Assembly (NCBI GenBank): GCA_947455205.1
Contig: CANGNF010000046.1
Location: 1-36,267 of the forward strand
Source of the DNA: Acetobacteraceae bacterium
Lineage (GTDB): Bacteria; Pseudomonadota; Alphaproteobacteria; Acetobacterales; Acetobacteraceae
Direction: 5' to 3'
Length of the DNA stretch: 36,267 nucleotides
Program-made: the position numbers and the translations under genes
In this document: piece by piece, positions 25,500 through 32,595 of the stretch
How positions within the stretch are numbered: position 1 is the first letter of the stretch
Layout of the letters: every line of letters starts with the position of its first letter
Notes under the pieces: generated by a model
What the model was told of the DNA's origin: nothing
The model's input: only the letters and a program-made list of their open reading frames with translations
Database searches by the model: none

Positions 25500-26471
25500 T
25501 CAGCTCTCGGCGGTGATGCCGAGGCGGCGCACCACGGCGGTCCAGCGCGCCCGCTCGGCGGCCAGGAAGCGGGCGAAGGCGGCGGGGGTGTCCTGCACCA
25601 CCTCCAGCCCGGCGGTGGCCATGGCGGCCTTGATCTCCGGCACCATCAGCGCCCGCCCGGCTTCCTGCGCCAGGCGCTGGGCCAGGGCATCCGGCATGCC
25701 GCGCGGGCCGAACAACCCGTTCCAGGCCAGCGCGGTCACGCCGGGCAGGCCGGCCTCCGCCAGGGTTGGCAGGTTCGGCGCCAGCGGCGTGCGCTCCGCC
25801 TGGGTTACCGCCAGGATGCGCAACTGGCCTTCCCGCGCCGGCCCCTGCACCGAGGCGAGCGGGCTGATCATGGCGTGGATGCGCCCGGCCACCAGGTCCA
25901 GCGTGGCCTGCGGAAAGCCGCGATAGGGCACGTGTTCCAGCTGCACGCCGGCGACATGCTTCAGCTCCTCCATGGCCAGGTGGCCGGAGGAGCCGACGCC
26001 GATGGTGCCGTAGGAATGCTGCCCCGGCTGTTGCCGCAGCCGCGCGAGAAAGCCTGGCAGGTCCGTGGCCAGGCCGGCCGGCACCACCAGCGCGGTGGGC
26101 ACGCGGTCCAGCATGCAGATCGGCGTCAGGTCGGTCTCGGGGTCGTAGCCCAGGCGCGGGAACAGCGCCTTGGCGGTCAGCACCGGGCCGTTGAGCGATA
26201 GGCCGATGGTGTGGCCATCGGTCGCCTTGGCCACGGCCTCGGTACCCAGGTTGCCGCCGCCGCCGACGCGGTTGTCCACCACGAAGGGCTGGCCGAACAC
26301 CTGGGCGAAATGCGCGGCCAGCGGCCGGGCGATGATGTCCGTGGTGGTGCCGGCGGGCACCGGGACGACAACGCGCACCAGGCCTTCCGGCCAGCGCGGT
26401 TGCGCCGCGGCGGCTGCCGGCAGCAGGGCCAATGCAGGCAGGGCGAGCGCCTGGCGACGGGTGGGGTGCAT
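25500..26471 (-). CDS. Bug/TctC-family tripartite tricarboxylate-type receptor
   Basis: This 323-residue periplasmic receptor begins with a Tat-like signal, MHPTRRQALALPALALLPAA, cleaved around AAAQPRWP. Family marks are VRVVVPVPAGTTTDIIARPLA, QPFVVDNRVGGGGNLGTEAVAK, YGTIGVGSSGHLAMEELK, VPYRGFPQATLDLVAGRIHAM and APNLPTLAEAGLPG. These proteins bind carboxylates, often aromatic acids, for TctA/TctB membrane partners; none is encoded here, as is common for Bug proteins. Its place in the operon suggests it scavenges the pathway's substrate. An ATG four codons upstream (26483) is also possible; GAGAG lies just before 26471. Confidence 0.9.
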   Translation of the reverse strand: MHPTRRQALALPALALLPAAAAAQPRWPEGLVRVVVPVPAGTTTDIIARPLAAHFAQVFGQPFVVDNRVGGGGNLGTEAVAKATDGHTIGLSLNGPVLTAKALFPRLGYDPETDLTPICMLDRVPTALVVPAGLATDLPGFLARLRQQPGQHSYGTIGVGSSGHLAMEELKHVAGVQLEHVPYRGFPQATLDLVAGRIHAMISPLASVQGPAREGQLRILAVTQAERTPLAPNLPTLAEAGLPGVTALAWNGLFGPRGMPDALAQRLAQEAGRALMVPEIKAAMATAGLEVVQDTPAAFARFLAAERARWTAVVRRLGITAES

Positions 26472-26536
26472 GCTGTCTCTCATCTGCTTGCGGCCGTGCG
26501 GTTCAGCCGTCGTTGCCGGGGTGGTGGGCGGCGCGG

Positions 26537-27343
26537 TCACATCGCCCCCATGAAGCCGCCGAGGGCGGTCATCTGCGCCGCCGCCATTTCCGGCCCCTGC
26601 TGCACCCGGCAGCCGCGCGCCTGCGCCAGCTGCAGGAAGGGGGTCAGCGCCGGGGAGGTGACGACATCGGCCACCAGGCAACCCGCGCGCAGCGTGGCGA
26701 TGGCGGCTTCCGGCAGCGGCAAGGCCCCGGTGCCGCCCATGCCGGCCGGCGTGGCGTTGACCACCAGGTCGTAGCCCGAAAGGTCCGCGACGCTGCCGGG
26801 CCGTTCGATCGCCGTCGCGGGAAAGGCGTCGGCGAGCATCGTCGCCAGCCAGGCCACCGCGTCGGTGGCAAGGTCGGTCAGTGCCAGCCGGGCCACGCCG
26901 GCCTCGCACAGCGCATCGGCAATGGCGCTGCCGACACCGCCGGCGCCGACCACCAGCGCGGTCAGCCCGCGCGGCGCCAGCCCATGCGCCGCCGCCGCCA
27001 GGGTGAAGCCAAGGCCATCAACATTGTCCCCCACCAGGGTGCCATCCGGGTTGCGGCGGATGACGTTGGCCGCCCGCAGCCGGCGTGCGCGGTCGGTCAA
27101 GCTGTCCAGGTACGGCACCACCGCGCGCTTGTGCGGCACCGTCACCACGGCGCCATCGGCGTTGTGCACGCCGCGCAGCGTGGCCAGGAAGCTCTCCACC
27201 TGCGCCGGCGCCAGGTCCGTGGGCACCAGCACGCGGTCGGCGCCGGCCTCGGCGAAGTGCCGGTTGAACAGGCCGGGCGACTTCACCTGCGCGATGGGGT
27301 GGCCGATGATGAAGCCGACGCGCGTCGTCCCCTGCACGAGCAT
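26537..27343 (-). CDS. Shikimate/quinate dehydrogenase-like protein (AroE paralogue)
   Basis: This 268-residue NAD(P)-dependent enzyme has the AroE layout: IGHPIAQVKSPGLFN at 13-27, the catalytic lysine in VTVPHK (Lys72), AANVI (Asn93), GDNVDGLGF with catalytic Asp109, and nucleotide-binding VGAGGVGSA (132-140). The substrate loop reads V-K-S-P where biosynthetic AroE has S-x-S-P, so the substrate may not be shikimate. Together with the operon context this points to catabolism of quinate or another hydroxylated ring acid. GGAGA lies 8 bases before ATG 27343. It is the first gene of the operon and divergent from a LysR regulator. Confidence 0.88.
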   Translation of the reverse strand: MLVQGTTRVGFIIGHPIAQVKSPGLFNRHFAEAGADRVLVPTDLAPAQVESFLATLRGVHNADGAVVTVPHKRAVVPYLDSLTDRARRLRAANVIRRNPDGTLVGDNVDGLGFTLAAAAHGLAPRGLTALVVGAGGVGSAIADALCEAGVARLALTDLATDAVAWLATMLADAFPATAIERPGSVADLSGYDLVVNATPAGMGGTGALPLPEAAIATLRAGCLVADVVTSPALTPFLQLAQARGCRVQQGPEMAAAQMTALGGFMGAM

Positions 27344-27601
27344 CACTGCGTCTCCATTCCCTGGGTCGAACCTTGGCAAGCGGGCCGGTGGCGGTTGGGG
27401 GCCGGGGTGGCGGTGGGTTTGGCCAGCCAGGCCGTGGCCTGCCACGAGGCACCGCCCGGCCACGCACTGCGATCTGCCAACGGCGCGCGGCGCCGGTCGG
27501 TCCTGTCCATCTTCCGTCCCTGCGGCGCCTTGCTCGGCGCCATTGCCCGGAATCTGTCCGACTTCGGCGGGCACGCCAATGACGAAGATTTCCGCCAGAC
27601 T

Positions 27602-27614
27602 TAACATCATGTTA
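27602..27614. promoter_or_regulatory. LysR-type binding site (T-N11-A dyad)
   Basis: TAACATCATGTTA is a perfect dyad, TAACAT and ATGTTA around a central C, in the T-N11-A form of LysR-regulator sites. It lies in the gap between the divergent regulator and catabolic operon, 12 bases before the regulator's preferred start (27626), and its last base is the A of the alternative ATG at 27614. This position suits autorepression. Confidence 0.62.
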
Positions 27615-27625
27615 TGTCCGCGGCC

Positions 27626-28540
27626 ATGAATCTGCGGCAAATCGAGGTGTTCCGCGCCTTCATGACCACGGGCACGGTCGCCGGCGCGGCGGCGCAGCTG
27701 CGGGTCTCGCAGCCCGGCATCAGTCGCATGCTGAAGCATATCGAGACCCAGCTGCGCCTGCCCCTGTTCGTGCGGCTGCAGGGGCGGCTGCTGCCCACGC
27801 CGGAAGCGCAGACCCTGTTCGAGGAGGTGGAGCGTGCCTGGGATGGCGTGCTGCGGGTGCAGGAGGCGGCGCGCGGCCTGGCGCAATCGGCGCCGGGTGT
27901 GCTGCGCGTGATCGTCTCGCCCAGCCTGGGGCCGCAGGTGATCCCCATGGCGCTGGCGCGGCTGCGCCAGGCCCACCCCACGCTGCAATACACCTTCGAG
28001 ATGATCCCGCCCGCGGCCCTGGTGCAGGGGCTGCTGGACAGCCGCGCCGATATCGGGGTGATGGCCGGCGACCTGGCGCACCCGGCGCTGGAGGCGCGCG
28101 AGGTGGGCCGCAGCCGGCTGGTCTGCATCATGCCGCGCGGCCATGCGCTGGAAGCGCGGCGCCAGGTCCGCCCGGCCGACCTGGCGGCCTGGCCGCTGGT
28201 CTCCTTCGCGCGGGACACGGTGGAGGGCCGGATGATCGACGACGCCTTCCTGGCCGCCGGCATCACCCGGGAGATGGCGGTGCAGGTGCGCTCCTCCTCC
28301 AGCGCCGGCTGGTTCGTGCAGAGCGGCATCGGCCTGGCGCTGGTGGATGAGACGACGCTGTGGGGCGGCACCTATCCGCGCCTGGTGACGCGCCCCTTCG
28401 TGCCGGCCATCACCTTAAGCATCCAGGTGCTGACCAAGCGGCTGGTGCCGCCTTCACTGGCGATGCGGCACTTCGCCGCAGCGGTGGAGACCGCGTTGAC
28501 GGCGAAGCCGGACCGGGGAGTTGGGGCGGTGCCTGGGTGA
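27626..28540 (+). CDS. LysR-family transcriptional regulator
   Basis: This regulator has about 304 residues, with an N-terminal winged helix: MNLRQIEVFRAFMTTGTVAG, then AAQLRVSQPGISRMLKHIETQL. An effector domain follows from about residue 90 (VLRVIVSPSLGPQVIPMAL ... FVQSGIGLALVDETTLWGG). It probably senses a metabolite of the divergent AroE-like/amidohydrolase/Rieske pathway and activates that operon. ATG 27626 is chosen because M-x-L-R-Q-I-E-V-F is the usual start and the dyad then lies wholly upstream; ATG 27614 would add MSAA. Neither has a strong ribosome binding site. Confidence 0.92.
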   Translation: MNLRQIEVFRAFMTTGTVAGAAAQLRVSQPGISRMLKHIETQLRLPLFVRLQGRLLPTPEAQTLFEEVERAWDGVLRVQEAARGLAQSAPGVLRVIVSPSLGPQVIPMALARLRQAHPTLQYTFEMIPPAALVQGLLDSRADIGVMAGDLAHPALEAREVGRSRLVCIMPRGHALEARRQVRPADLAAWPLVSFARDTVEGRMIDDAFLAAGITREMAVQVRSSSSAGWFVQSGIGLALVDETTLWGGTYPRLVTRPFVPAITLSIQVLTKRLVPPSLAMRHFAAAVETALTAKPDRGVGAVPG

Positions 28541-28571
28541 GGCAGCCGGCGGCGGCTGCCCACACGCGTCC

Positions 28572-29297
28572 TCAGAACGGCAGGACGATATCCATCAGCT
28601 GCTGCCCATAGCGCGGCTGCTGCAGGTCCGAGAGCGTGCCGCGGCCACCATAGGCAATGCGTGCCTCGGCCAGGCGGTCGTGCTGCACCGTGTTGTCGCT
28701 GGCGATGTCCTGGGGGCGGATCACGCCGGCGACGCGGAGTTCGCGCAGTTCCGAGTTCACCGTCACCTCCTGCTTGCCGGCCAGCACCAGGTTGCCGTTT
28801 GGCAGTAGCTGCGTGACGGTGGCGGCCACGCGCAGCGTCACCGTGTCGGTGCGCGCCATCACGCCGTTGCCGTCGCTCGTCTGCCCGCCGCTGGCCTGGA
28901 ACAGGTTGGTCGGGTCCGCCGCGCGCGGCAGCAGGCGCGTCTGCATGCCGAAGATGCTGGGAATGCCGAAATTGTCGGTGCCGTTGCGGGTGCGCTGAGT
29001 GCGGTTGTTCATGCTCGCCGTGTCCTGGATGCTGACCAGCACGGTGATCAGGTCCCCCACCTGGGCGGCGCGCTGGTCGCGCAGGAAGGTGCGGCTGCCG
29101 GTGCGCCACAGGCTGGCGCCGTTCAGCGGCGGGTCCTGTGGCGCTGGCGTCGGCATGCTCACCGGCCGGTAGCCGGGGTCCTGCGTCGGGTTGGTCACCG
29201 CGGACTGGCGCGGCACCTCGCCGATGCGCGACGCGCGTTCCAGCGCGTTGCAGCCGGTCAGCGCCGCCAGCAGCGGCAGGATGATGATGCGGTTCAT
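28572..29297 (-). CDS. flgH: Flagellar L-ring protein FlgH
   Basis: This 241-residue outer-membrane lipoprotein forms the L ring around the flagellar rod. The signal MNRIIILPLLAALTGC has a lipobox with Cys16. FlgH marks are SLWRTGSRTFLRDQRAAQVGD, LITVLVSIQDTASMNNRT, VTATVTQLLPNGNLVLAGKQ (as AATVTQLLPNGNLVLAGKQE here), ELRVAGVIRPQDIASDNTV and a C-terminus LMDIVLPF. It is the last gene of flgF-flgG-flgA-flgH and starts 11 bases after the flgA stop. Confidence 0.96.
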   Translation of the reverse strand: MNRIIILPLLAALTGCNALERASRIGEVPRQSAVTNPTQDPGYRPVSMPTPAPQDPPLNGASLWRTGSRTFLRDQRAAQVGDLITVLVSIQDTASMNNRTQRTRNGTDNFGIPSIFGMQTRLLPRAADPTNLFQASGGQTSDGNGVMARTDTVTLRVAATVTQLLPNGNLVLAGKQEVTVNSELRELRVAGVIRPQDIASDNTVQHDRLAEARIAYGGRGTLSDLQQPRYGQQLMDIVLPF

Positions 29298-29308
29298 GGC
29301 CTGCTTCC

Positions 29309-30244
29309 TCAACGAATGACCGGCACGGCGCCGATGGCGACGCGCACCCGGCCCGGCGCAATGGCCTGGGCCTCCACCACGGCATGGCTTTCCAGGTTCT
29401 CCACCCGCAGCAGCGCGCCCTGCGGGGCGTCGGCCAGGGCGCGGCCCTGCATGGTCAGGGAAAGCCCGGGCGCCTCCAGCGTCATCACCACCAGGGCGTT
29501 CTTCGCCACCACCGGCGGCGGGCCCAGATCGCCGGTCATCACCGGCAGGCCCTCGGTCATCGGCCGGCGCAGCTGCTGGCCCACCACCTGGTCGGCGGTC
29601 TCGGCGGCGCCGGGGCGCACGCGGTCGGCGCGCAGCCTGGTCACCCGAATGTCGCTGGGCCGGATCACGTCGCCCAGGCCCAGCCGCCGCATCGCCACCA
29701 CCACCGGCGCCGTGGCCAGCGCGCGGCCGGCGATGCGCAGGCGCTGGCTCGGCATGCCCTCCGCCATCACCACCAGCGTGGCGGCGAAGCGGCCCTGCGC
29801 GGCGTCGAACACCAGGCCCTCCAGGCCCAGGTTCAGCAGGGCGGCCACCGGCACCACCGGGGCGGCGAAGTTCGGCAGCTCCAGCTCGCTCTCGGCCGGC
29901 ATGCCCAGCCGCAGCAGGTCGCCGCGCAGCAGCTCCAGCACCTCGTCCTGCGGCACCGGGCGGCCGGGGCGCTCGATGATGCTGCGCTCGCCCGCCGTCA
30001 GCGGCCGCCAGGTCAGGCCGTGCATGCGGGCCAGCGCCGACAGCTGCGCCGCTTCAACCACCAAGCGGCGGCCGGGGGCGGGGGAGGTGCCGACGACGAC
30101 CTCTGCCCGGGCGCCGGCGCCGGCGAAGATGTCGCCCAGCCGCAGGGTAGGGGTGTCGATGATCACGGCCGGCTTGACCGTCACCATCTCCTGCGCCCAG
30201 GCGGGGCAGGCCAGCAGCAGCAGCGCAGCCAGGGTCAGCTTCAT
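29309..30244 (-). CDS. flgA: Flagellar P-ring assembly chaperone FlgA
   Basis: This 311-residue periplasmic protein begins with signal MKLTLAALLLLACPAWAQ. It ends with the SAF/ChapFlgA domain: APVVVAMRRLGLGDVIRPSDI, RADRVRPGAAETADQVVGQQ, LRRPMTEGLPVMTGDLGPPP, VVAKNALVVMTLEAPGLSLT, and a final LESHAVVEAQAIAPGRVRV. It helps FlgI form the P ring; flgI itself is not in the window. A GTG at 30253 overlapping the flgG stop is an alternative start that adds MTE. ATG 30244 is used because it starts the signal peptide cleanly. Confidence 0.94.
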   Translation of the reverse strand: MKLTLAALLLLACPAWAQEMVTVKPAVIIDTPTLRLGDIFAGAGARAEVVVGTSPAPGRRLVVEAAQLSALARMHGLTWRPLTAGERSIIERPGRPVPQDEVLELLRGDLLRLGMPAESELELPNFAAPVVPVAALLNLGLEGLVFDAAQGRFAATLVVMAEGMPSQRLRIAGRALATAPVVVAMRRLGLGDVIRPSDIRVTRLRADRVRPGAAETADQVVGQQLRRPMTEGLPVMTGDLGPPPVVAKNALVVMTLEAPGLSLTMQGRALADAPQGALLRVENLESHAVVEAQAIAPGRVRVAIGAVPVIR

Positions 30245-30249
30245 CTCCG

Positions 30250-31035
30250 TCACCGCATCTGCGTCAGGGTGGACAGCATCTGGTCGCTGGCGGTGATGAC
30301 CTTGCTGTTCATCTCATAGGCGCGCTGCGCCGTGATTAGCGAGGTGATCTCGGAGACGACGTTGACGTTCGACGTCTCGATGAAGCCCTGCAGCACCTGG
30401 CCATGGCCCGGCGTGCCGGGGGCGGCGGCGATGCTGGCGCCGGAGGCCGGCGTGGCCAGGTACAGGTTGCCACCCTGGGCATCCAGCCCGCCCTCGTTCG
30501 GGAAGATCGCGGTGGTGATCTGCCCGACATTCTGCGGCGCCGTCTGGCCATCCAGCTTGGCCAGCACCTGGCCGGAGGCATTGATGGTCACATCCGTGGC
30601 GGCGGCGGGAATGGTGATGCCGGGCTGCACCACATAGCCCTCCGCGGTCACGACCACGCCTTCCGGCGAAAGCCCGAAGGTGCCGTCGCGGGTGTAGGCA
30701 ATGTCGCCGCTGGGCAACTGCACCTGGAAGTAGCCATTGCCGCGGATCGCCAGGTCGAAGCGGTTCTCGGTCTGGCTCAGGTTGCCCTGTTCCGAGATGC
30801 GGTAGATCGCCGCGGTCTTCACGCCCAGGCCGATCTGCGCGCCGGAGGGCAGCACGCTGCCGCTGTCGCTGCTGGCGGAGCCGACGCGCCGCAGGTTCTG
30901 GTAGATCAGGTCCTGGAACTCGGCGCGGCGGCGCTTGTAGCCGGTGGTGCTGAGGTTGGCGATGTTGTTGGAGATGACCTCCACGTTGGTCTGCTGGGCC
31001 AGCATGCCGGTGCCGGCGATGTCGAGTGAGCGCAT
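30250..31035 (-). CDS. flgG: Flagellar distal rod protein FlgG
   Basis: This 261-residue protein is full length for FlgG. The N-terminus is MRSLDIAGTGMLAQQTNVEV and then ISNNIANLSTTGYKRRRAEF. The middle has FDLAIRGNGYFQVQLPSGDI and AYTRDGTFGLSPEGVVVTAE, and the C-terminal helix is EITSLITAQRAYEMNSKVI. It forms the distal part of the periplasmic rod. GGAGA lies 8 bases before ATG 31035, and the gene follows flgF by 15 bases. Confidence 0.97.
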   Translation of the reverse strand: MRSLDIAGTGMLAQQTNVEVISNNIANLSTTGYKRRRAEFQDLIYQNLRRVGSASSDSGSVLPSGAQIGLGVKTAAIYRISEQGNLSQTENRFDLAIRGNGYFQVQLPSGDIAYTRDGTFGLSPEGVVVTAEGYVVQPGITIPAAATDVTINASGQVLAKLDGQTAPQNVGQITTAIFPNEGGLDAQGGNLYLATPASGASIAAAPGTPGHGQVLQGFIETSNVNVVSEITSLITAQRAYEMNSKVITASDQMLSTLTQMR

Positions 31036-31050
31036 GATTGATGTCTCCGG

Positions 31051-31791
31051 TTATGCTGCGTGGCCGAGGATGCGACCGAGGGCCTCGCTGCCGCGCTTGC
31101 CTTCGGTTTCCATGAACTGTGCCATCATCTGGAAGGCGCGGACGTCGCTGGTCAGCCTCGTCATCTCCAGCACGCTGTTGACGTTGCTGCCTTCAAGGCT
31201 GCCCTGCACCACGTTGGGCCGGGCCACGACCTCGGGCTGCTGCTCGGTGGTGTAGAGCCGGTTGCCCTCGGCCTGGATGGCCTGTTCGTCGGCGAAGCGC
31301 ACCACGCGCAGCTTGCCGAGCACGCCGTTCTCGGTGCGGATGGTGCCGTCGCCCAAAATCTCGATGCGGCTGTCGTTGGGGGCGAAGGTGACCGGGCGGT
31401 TGGCGCTGTCCAGCACCGCGTTGCCTTCCATGTCCACCAAGCGGCCCTCGCCGCCGATGGTGAAGCGGCCGGCGCGGGTGAAGCGCTCGCCGCGCGGAGT
31501 TTCCACCGCGAAGAAGCCGGGGCCGTTCAGCGCCACGTCCAGCGGGTTGCCGGTACTGGTGATGGGGCCGCCGGCGCCGTCGCGCCAGGTGGCGCGGTCC
31601 AGCGCATAGGCCACCGGCTGGCCGCCCGCCGGCGTGGCCACGTTGCGCTGCTGCTGCAGGTGCGTGGCAAAGACCGGGCGGTTGGCGCGGAAGGCAGGCG
31701 TATCGGCATTGGCCATGTTGGTGGCCAGCACATCGGTGGCGCGCAGCATGGCGCTCATGCGGGAGAGCAGTACGTAGCCGGTCTGGTCCAT
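31051..31791 (-). CDS. flgF: Flagellar proximal rod protein FlgF
   Basis: This 246-residue protein is paralogous to FlgG but has the FlgF start MDQTGYVLLSRMSAMLRATD followed by VLATNMANADTPAFRANRPV. The middle has LDVALNGPGFFAVETPRGER and FTRAGRFTIGGEGRLVD, and the C-terminus has EMTRLTSDVRAFQMMAQFM. AGGAG lies 7 bases before ATG 31791. It is the first gene of the flgFGAH operon. A sigma-54 promoter match at 31831-31846 would give a leader of about 30 bases. Confidence 0.96.
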   Translation of the reverse strand: MDQTGYVLLSRMSAMLRATDVLATNMANADTPAFRANRPVFATHLQQQRNVATPAGGQPVAYALDRATWRDGAGGPITSTGNPLDVALNGPGFFAVETPRGERFTRAGRFTIGGEGRLVDMEGNAVLDSANRPVTFAPNDSRIEILGDGTIRTENGVLGKLRVVRFADEQAIQAEGNRLYTTEQQPEVVARPNVVQGSLEGSNVNSVLEMTRLTSDVRAFQMMAQFMETEGKRGSEALGRILGHAA

Positions 31792-31830
31792 CGTGGCGCT
31801 CCTGGCGGGGCAATCGGTCGGCAGGGCAAG

Positions 31831-31846
31831 GGCAACCGGCGTGCCA
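31831..31846 (-). promoter_or_regulatory. Sigma-54 promoter of flgFGAH
   Basis: Read on the - strand: TGGCACG, four bases, TTGCC. This matches the -24/-12 consensus TGGCACG-N4-TTGCW except at the last base. The predicted transcript starts near 31820, about 30 bases before the flgF ATG. Sigma-54 control of rod and ring genes is known in Caulobacter and relatives. Confidence 0.75.
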
Positions 31847-31853
31847 GGGTTTT

Positions 31854-31923
31854 GGGCGGTTTTGCCCGGCCAAGGCTGCCCTGCTGCGGCAGCTTTTGCC
31901 GCCTGGCGGTGCGGCTTGCCGCA
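31854..31923. promoter_or_regulatory. Cluster of dyads between the flgF and fliL promoters
   Basis: Three inverted repeats are present. GGGC-GGTTTT-GCCC is at 31854-31867, GCGGCA-GCTTT-TGCCGC at 31886-31902, and TGCGGC-TT-GCCGCA at 31910-31923. The first two share GGCNGNTTTTGCC-like cores (10 of 13 positions). They lie upstream of both predicted sigma-54 promoters and are good candidates for sites of an enhancer-binding protein such as FlbD. Confidence 0.5.
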
Positions 31924-31933
31924 ACCAGCGCGG

Positions 31934-31949
31934 TGGCACGCGGCGTGCG
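31934..31949 (+). promoter_or_regulatory. Possible sigma-54 promoter of fliL operon
   Basis: TGGCACG, four bases, GTGCG. The -24 part is perfect and the -12 part has the essential GC but G for the first T. The predicted start is near 31960, about 70 bases before the fliL GTG. It is weaker than the flgF-facing match. Confidence 0.45.
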
Positions 31950-32031
31950 CGGCGTTGCAAGGCTTCCTTAAGCCTGGGCGGCCAATGATCGGCTGGCGCG
32001 GGAAAATCCCCGGCACGACAGGACGGTTCCC

Positions 32032-32595
32032 GTGTCAAACGACAAGCCTGCGGAGAAGCCAGAGGGCAAGGCCGGTGGTGGCAAGAAGAAGCTGCTGCTG
32101 ATCGCGCTGCCATTGGTGCTGGTGCTGGCTGGCGCCGGGCTCTGGTTCAGCGGCATCCTGCCGGGCCTGCTGGGCATGGGCGGCCAGGAAACCCACGCCG
32201 AGGCGCCCGAGGCCGGGCATGGCGGCGGTGGCGGCCATGGCGCACCAGCCGCCGGCCATGGCGCCGCGCCGGCGCCAGCGGGCGGCCGCGCCGCGGTGTT
32301 CTTCGATATGCCGGAGATCGTCGCCAACCTGAACGCGCCCGGGCGCCGCGCCAGCTACATCAAGCTGCGCAGCAAGCTGGAACTGGCCAAGGCCGAGGAC
32401 AGCGTCGCGCTGACCGCCGCCATGCCGCGCCTGCTGGACCTGTTCACCACCTATCTGCGCGAAATCCGGCCCGAGGAGCTGCGCGGTTCCGCCGGCACCC
32501 AGCGGCTGCGCGAGGAACTGATGGCCCGCGCCAACCTGGTCGCCGCGCCGGTGCGGATCAACGACGTGCTGTTCCAGGAGATCCTGGTGCAATGA
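32032..32595 (+). CDS. fliL: Flagellar basal-body protein FliL
   Basis: This 187-residue inner-membrane protein stabilises the stator around the motor. A lysine-rich cytoplasmic start is followed by one membrane segment (about 21-40, LLLIALPLVLVLAGAGLWFS), a Gly/His/Ala-rich linker (about 55-85, repeated GHG units), and the FliL domain (FFDMPEIVANLNAPGRRASYIKLRSKLEL ... LREELMARANLVAAPVRINDVLFQEILVQ). The start is GTG at 32032 with AGGAC about 8 bases upstream. Its stop overlaps the fliM start. The His-rich linker is longer than usual. Confidence 0.92.
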   Translation: MSNDKPAEKPEGKAGGGKKKLLLIALPLVLVLAGAGLWFSGILPGLLGMGGQETHAEAPEAGHGGGGGHGAPAAGHGAAPAPAGGRAAVFFDMPEIVANLNAPGRRASYIKLRSKLELAKAEDSVALTAAMPRLLDLFTTYLREIRPEELRGSAGTQRLREELMARANLVAAPVRINDVLFQEILVQ

